Assembly (NCBI GenBank): GCA_002212985.1
Contig: NBMY01000070.1
Location: 1-64,000, forward strand
Origin: Sphingobacteriales bacterium TSM_CSS
GTDB lineage: Bacteria > Bacteroidota > Bacteroidia > Chitinophagales > UBA2359
Reading direction: 5' to 3'
Length of the DNA: 64,000 nt
A program made the position numbers and the translations under genes. This document shows, in pieces, positions 62,717-64,000 of the stretch; position 1 is the stretch's first letter, and each line of letters opens with the position of its first letter. The notes under the pieces are model-generated. The model made no database searches and had not been told where the DNA came from. It saw only the letters and a program-made list of their open reading frames with translations.

Positions 62717-64000
62717 ATGCCACCGCTTTCCAACAAAATTACGGCTATTTTGCAAACATTCAGCCCCCAAGAGTTGAAACGTTTCAGAAAATGGTTGTTA
62801 TCGCCGTTTCACAATGAGCAGCCCATATTACCCAAACTATTGGGGCTGCTGTGTGCCGACCTGAAAAAACACGGCCGCATAACGCTGGGTAAAGAACAGT
62901 TGTGGAAAAAGTTGCACATCGGGCAGCCGTATTCCGATATAAAGTTCAGGCGCTATTGTTCAGACCTTACCCGGCAGGCCGAAGCATTTCTGTCGTACCA
63001 TATTTATACCGGCCAGCCCATAAACCCTGCCTTAGATCTGTTACAGGCTCTTGCCAACCGCAAACTAAAACCCCTCTATAACGCCACTTTTGGCAATGTA
63101 CAGCAGCTGCAAACCCCTGAACAGCCATACAGCGCGGCTTACCTGCACCATCAATACCGCCTGCAACTTATGCGGCACGAACTGAAACAAGGCAACGGCC
63201 GGCAGGCAAACTGGGAACTGCTGGATAATGCCATGGAGCGTTTAGACGAATATTATATAGCCGAAAAACTGAAATACTACTGCAACTGGCTCAACTACCA
63301 AATGGTATTGCAGCCCGAACAAGCGCGCAGTTTAAGGTTTATTGCCCACCTTATTACCTACCTTAACGAGCAGCCGCCCGGGCAATTACCCCCGCTTATA
63401 GCCGTGTACTTAGCCATTGCCGCCACCCTTACTCACCCCGAACAACACGATAACTACACCCACCTGAAACAATTGCTGCAACAACATGTGCACCTGTTTC
63501 TGCACAACGAAGCCTGGACCATGTACGGTTATGCTCAAAATTTTTGCATACGTCAAATTAACAGCGGAAACAATGCCTATTTAACCGAACTCTTCGAACT
63601 GTATGCCGATGCCCTGCAACGGGGACTTATTTTTACCGACGGACAACTATCGCCCTGGCACTACAAAAATATGGTGGTGGTGGCCCTTCGGCTAAAAGCC
63701 TATACCTGGGCGCAAAACTTTATAGAGGAATACCGCCACCGACTGCCCGGCCGCTTTGCCCAAACAGCCTATATTTACAACAAAGCCAAATTGCATTTTC
63801 ATAAGGCAGAATACGGCAAGGTAATAGAACTGCTCCGCGAAGTGGAATATCAGGATGTGTTTTATGAATTAGACTCCAAAGCCATGCTGCTGAAAACCTA
63901 CTACGAAACCGAAGAAACCGAAGCATTGCTGTCGTTGCTGGCAAGTTTCCGCATTTTTCTGCGCCGCAAAAAAGGCATATCAGAACAGCACCGCACCAAC
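62717..64000 (+). CDS. Helical-repeat hypothetical protein, 3' truncated by window edge; paralogue of the gene at 7949
   Basis: A continuous open frame of 428 codons runs from the ATG at 62717 to the last base, so the gene continues beyond the window. It begins MPPLSNKITAILQTFSPQEL, then FRKWLLSPFHNEQPILPKL, KKLHIGQPYSDIKFRRYCSD and LTRQAEAFLSYHIY. This order (short helix, SPFHNE-type turn, YSD-x3-R-x3-SDL, FL) mirrors the protein at 7949-9394, as do the many aromatic residues later (YYIAEKLKYYCNWLNY). It has no signal peptide and appears all-helical. The function is unknown. Confidence 0.85.
   Translation, partial: MPPLSNKITAILQTFSPQELKRFRKWLLSPFHNEQPILPKLLGLLCADLKKHGRITLGKEQLWKKLHIGQPYSDIKFRRYCSDLTRQAEAFLSYHIYTGQPINPALDLLQALANRKLKPLYNATFGNVQQLQTPEQPYSAAYLHHQYRLQLMRHELKQGNGRQANWELLDNAMERLDEYYIAEKLKYYCNWLNYQMVLQPEQARSLRFIAHLITYLNEQPPGQLPPLIAVYLAIAATLTHPEQHDNYTHLKQLLQQHVHLFLHNEAWTMYGYAQNFCIRQINSGNNAYLTELFELYADALQRGLIFTDGQLSPWHYKNMVVVALRLKAYTWAQNFIEEYRHRLPGRFAQTAYIYNKAKLHFHKAEYGKVIELLREVEYQDVFYELDSKAMLLKTYYETEETEALLSLLASFRIFLRRKKGISEQHRTN

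Overview
The window is a chromosomal segment of a Bacteroidota bacterium, probably from the Saprospiria/Chitinophagia side of the phylum. The evidence is: type IX secretion (T9SS) C-terminal sorting domains; gliding-motility-type (CHU_C) C-terminal domains; PKD-, cadherin-, cohesin- and dockerin-like modules; a kynurenine monooxygenase; promoters of the Bacteroidota form TTG-N19/20-TAnnTTTG; and little sign of Shine-Dalgarno sequences. Most of it is ordinary chromosome. I see no phage, insertion sequence, CRISPR array, rRNA or tRNA.

Layout. 1-1.8 kb: the 3' part of a T9SS cargo gene followed by a decayed duplicate of its C-terminal sorting region, both carrying short GC-rich palindromic repeats. 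1.8-9.4 kb: housekeeping and small genes (pdxA, M17 leucyl aminopeptidase, rsmA, a NeuB-type sialic-acid synthase, a VOC protein, a DUF6265 lipoprotein, a helical-repeat protein with a paralogue at the right edge). 9.6-21.8 kb: large surface or exported proteins (a heparinase II/III-like lyase with a dockerin-like end, a ten-repeat PKD protein with a T9SS tail), a DUF2071 protein, a subtilase without a signal peptide and an alpha/beta hydrolase. 21.9-31.4 kb: a methyltransferase, a structured intergenic region that may encode a small RNA, a beta-lactamase-fold protein with all three active-site motifs changed, kynurenine monooxygenase, an HD-type hydrolase, a thiolase, a coiled-coil protein and an ArsS-type radical SAM enzyme. 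31.4-35.8 kb: three consecutive parvulin/SurA-type genes, probably an operon for outer-membrane protein folding. 36.2-48.1 kb: a vanadium haloperoxidase-like lipoprotein, two gliding-motility-type adhesin-like proteins, dnaX and an M16 peptidase; a damaged copy of the M16 3' end lies beyond the next gene. 48.2-57 kb: rnpA and a PcrA/UvrD helicase, a glycosyltransferase, YqeY, CvpA, a GSCFA protein and a membrane-anchored PpiD-like foldase. 57.5-64 kb: a second UvrD-family helicase with a small acidic partner, a cadherin/dockerin/cohesin-like T9SS cargo, and the 5' part of the second helical-repeat protein.

Two themes connect many genes. One is cell-surface export: at least three T9SS cargos, two CHU_C proteins, several lipoproteins, and four parvulin-type proteins of the kind that assist envelope folding. 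The other is local genome plasticity: partial 3'-end duplications at 1.3-1.8 kb and at 47.9-48.1 kb, plus short palindromic repeats read in frame inside a coding region. I found no compact, clearly new multi-gene system. The best candidates for something undescribed are the intergenic RNA at about 23.0-23.24 kb, the apparent pseudoenzyme at 23.6-25.1 kb, the in-frame palindromic repeats at the left edge, and the cohesin-like/dockerin-like modules on two exported proteins.
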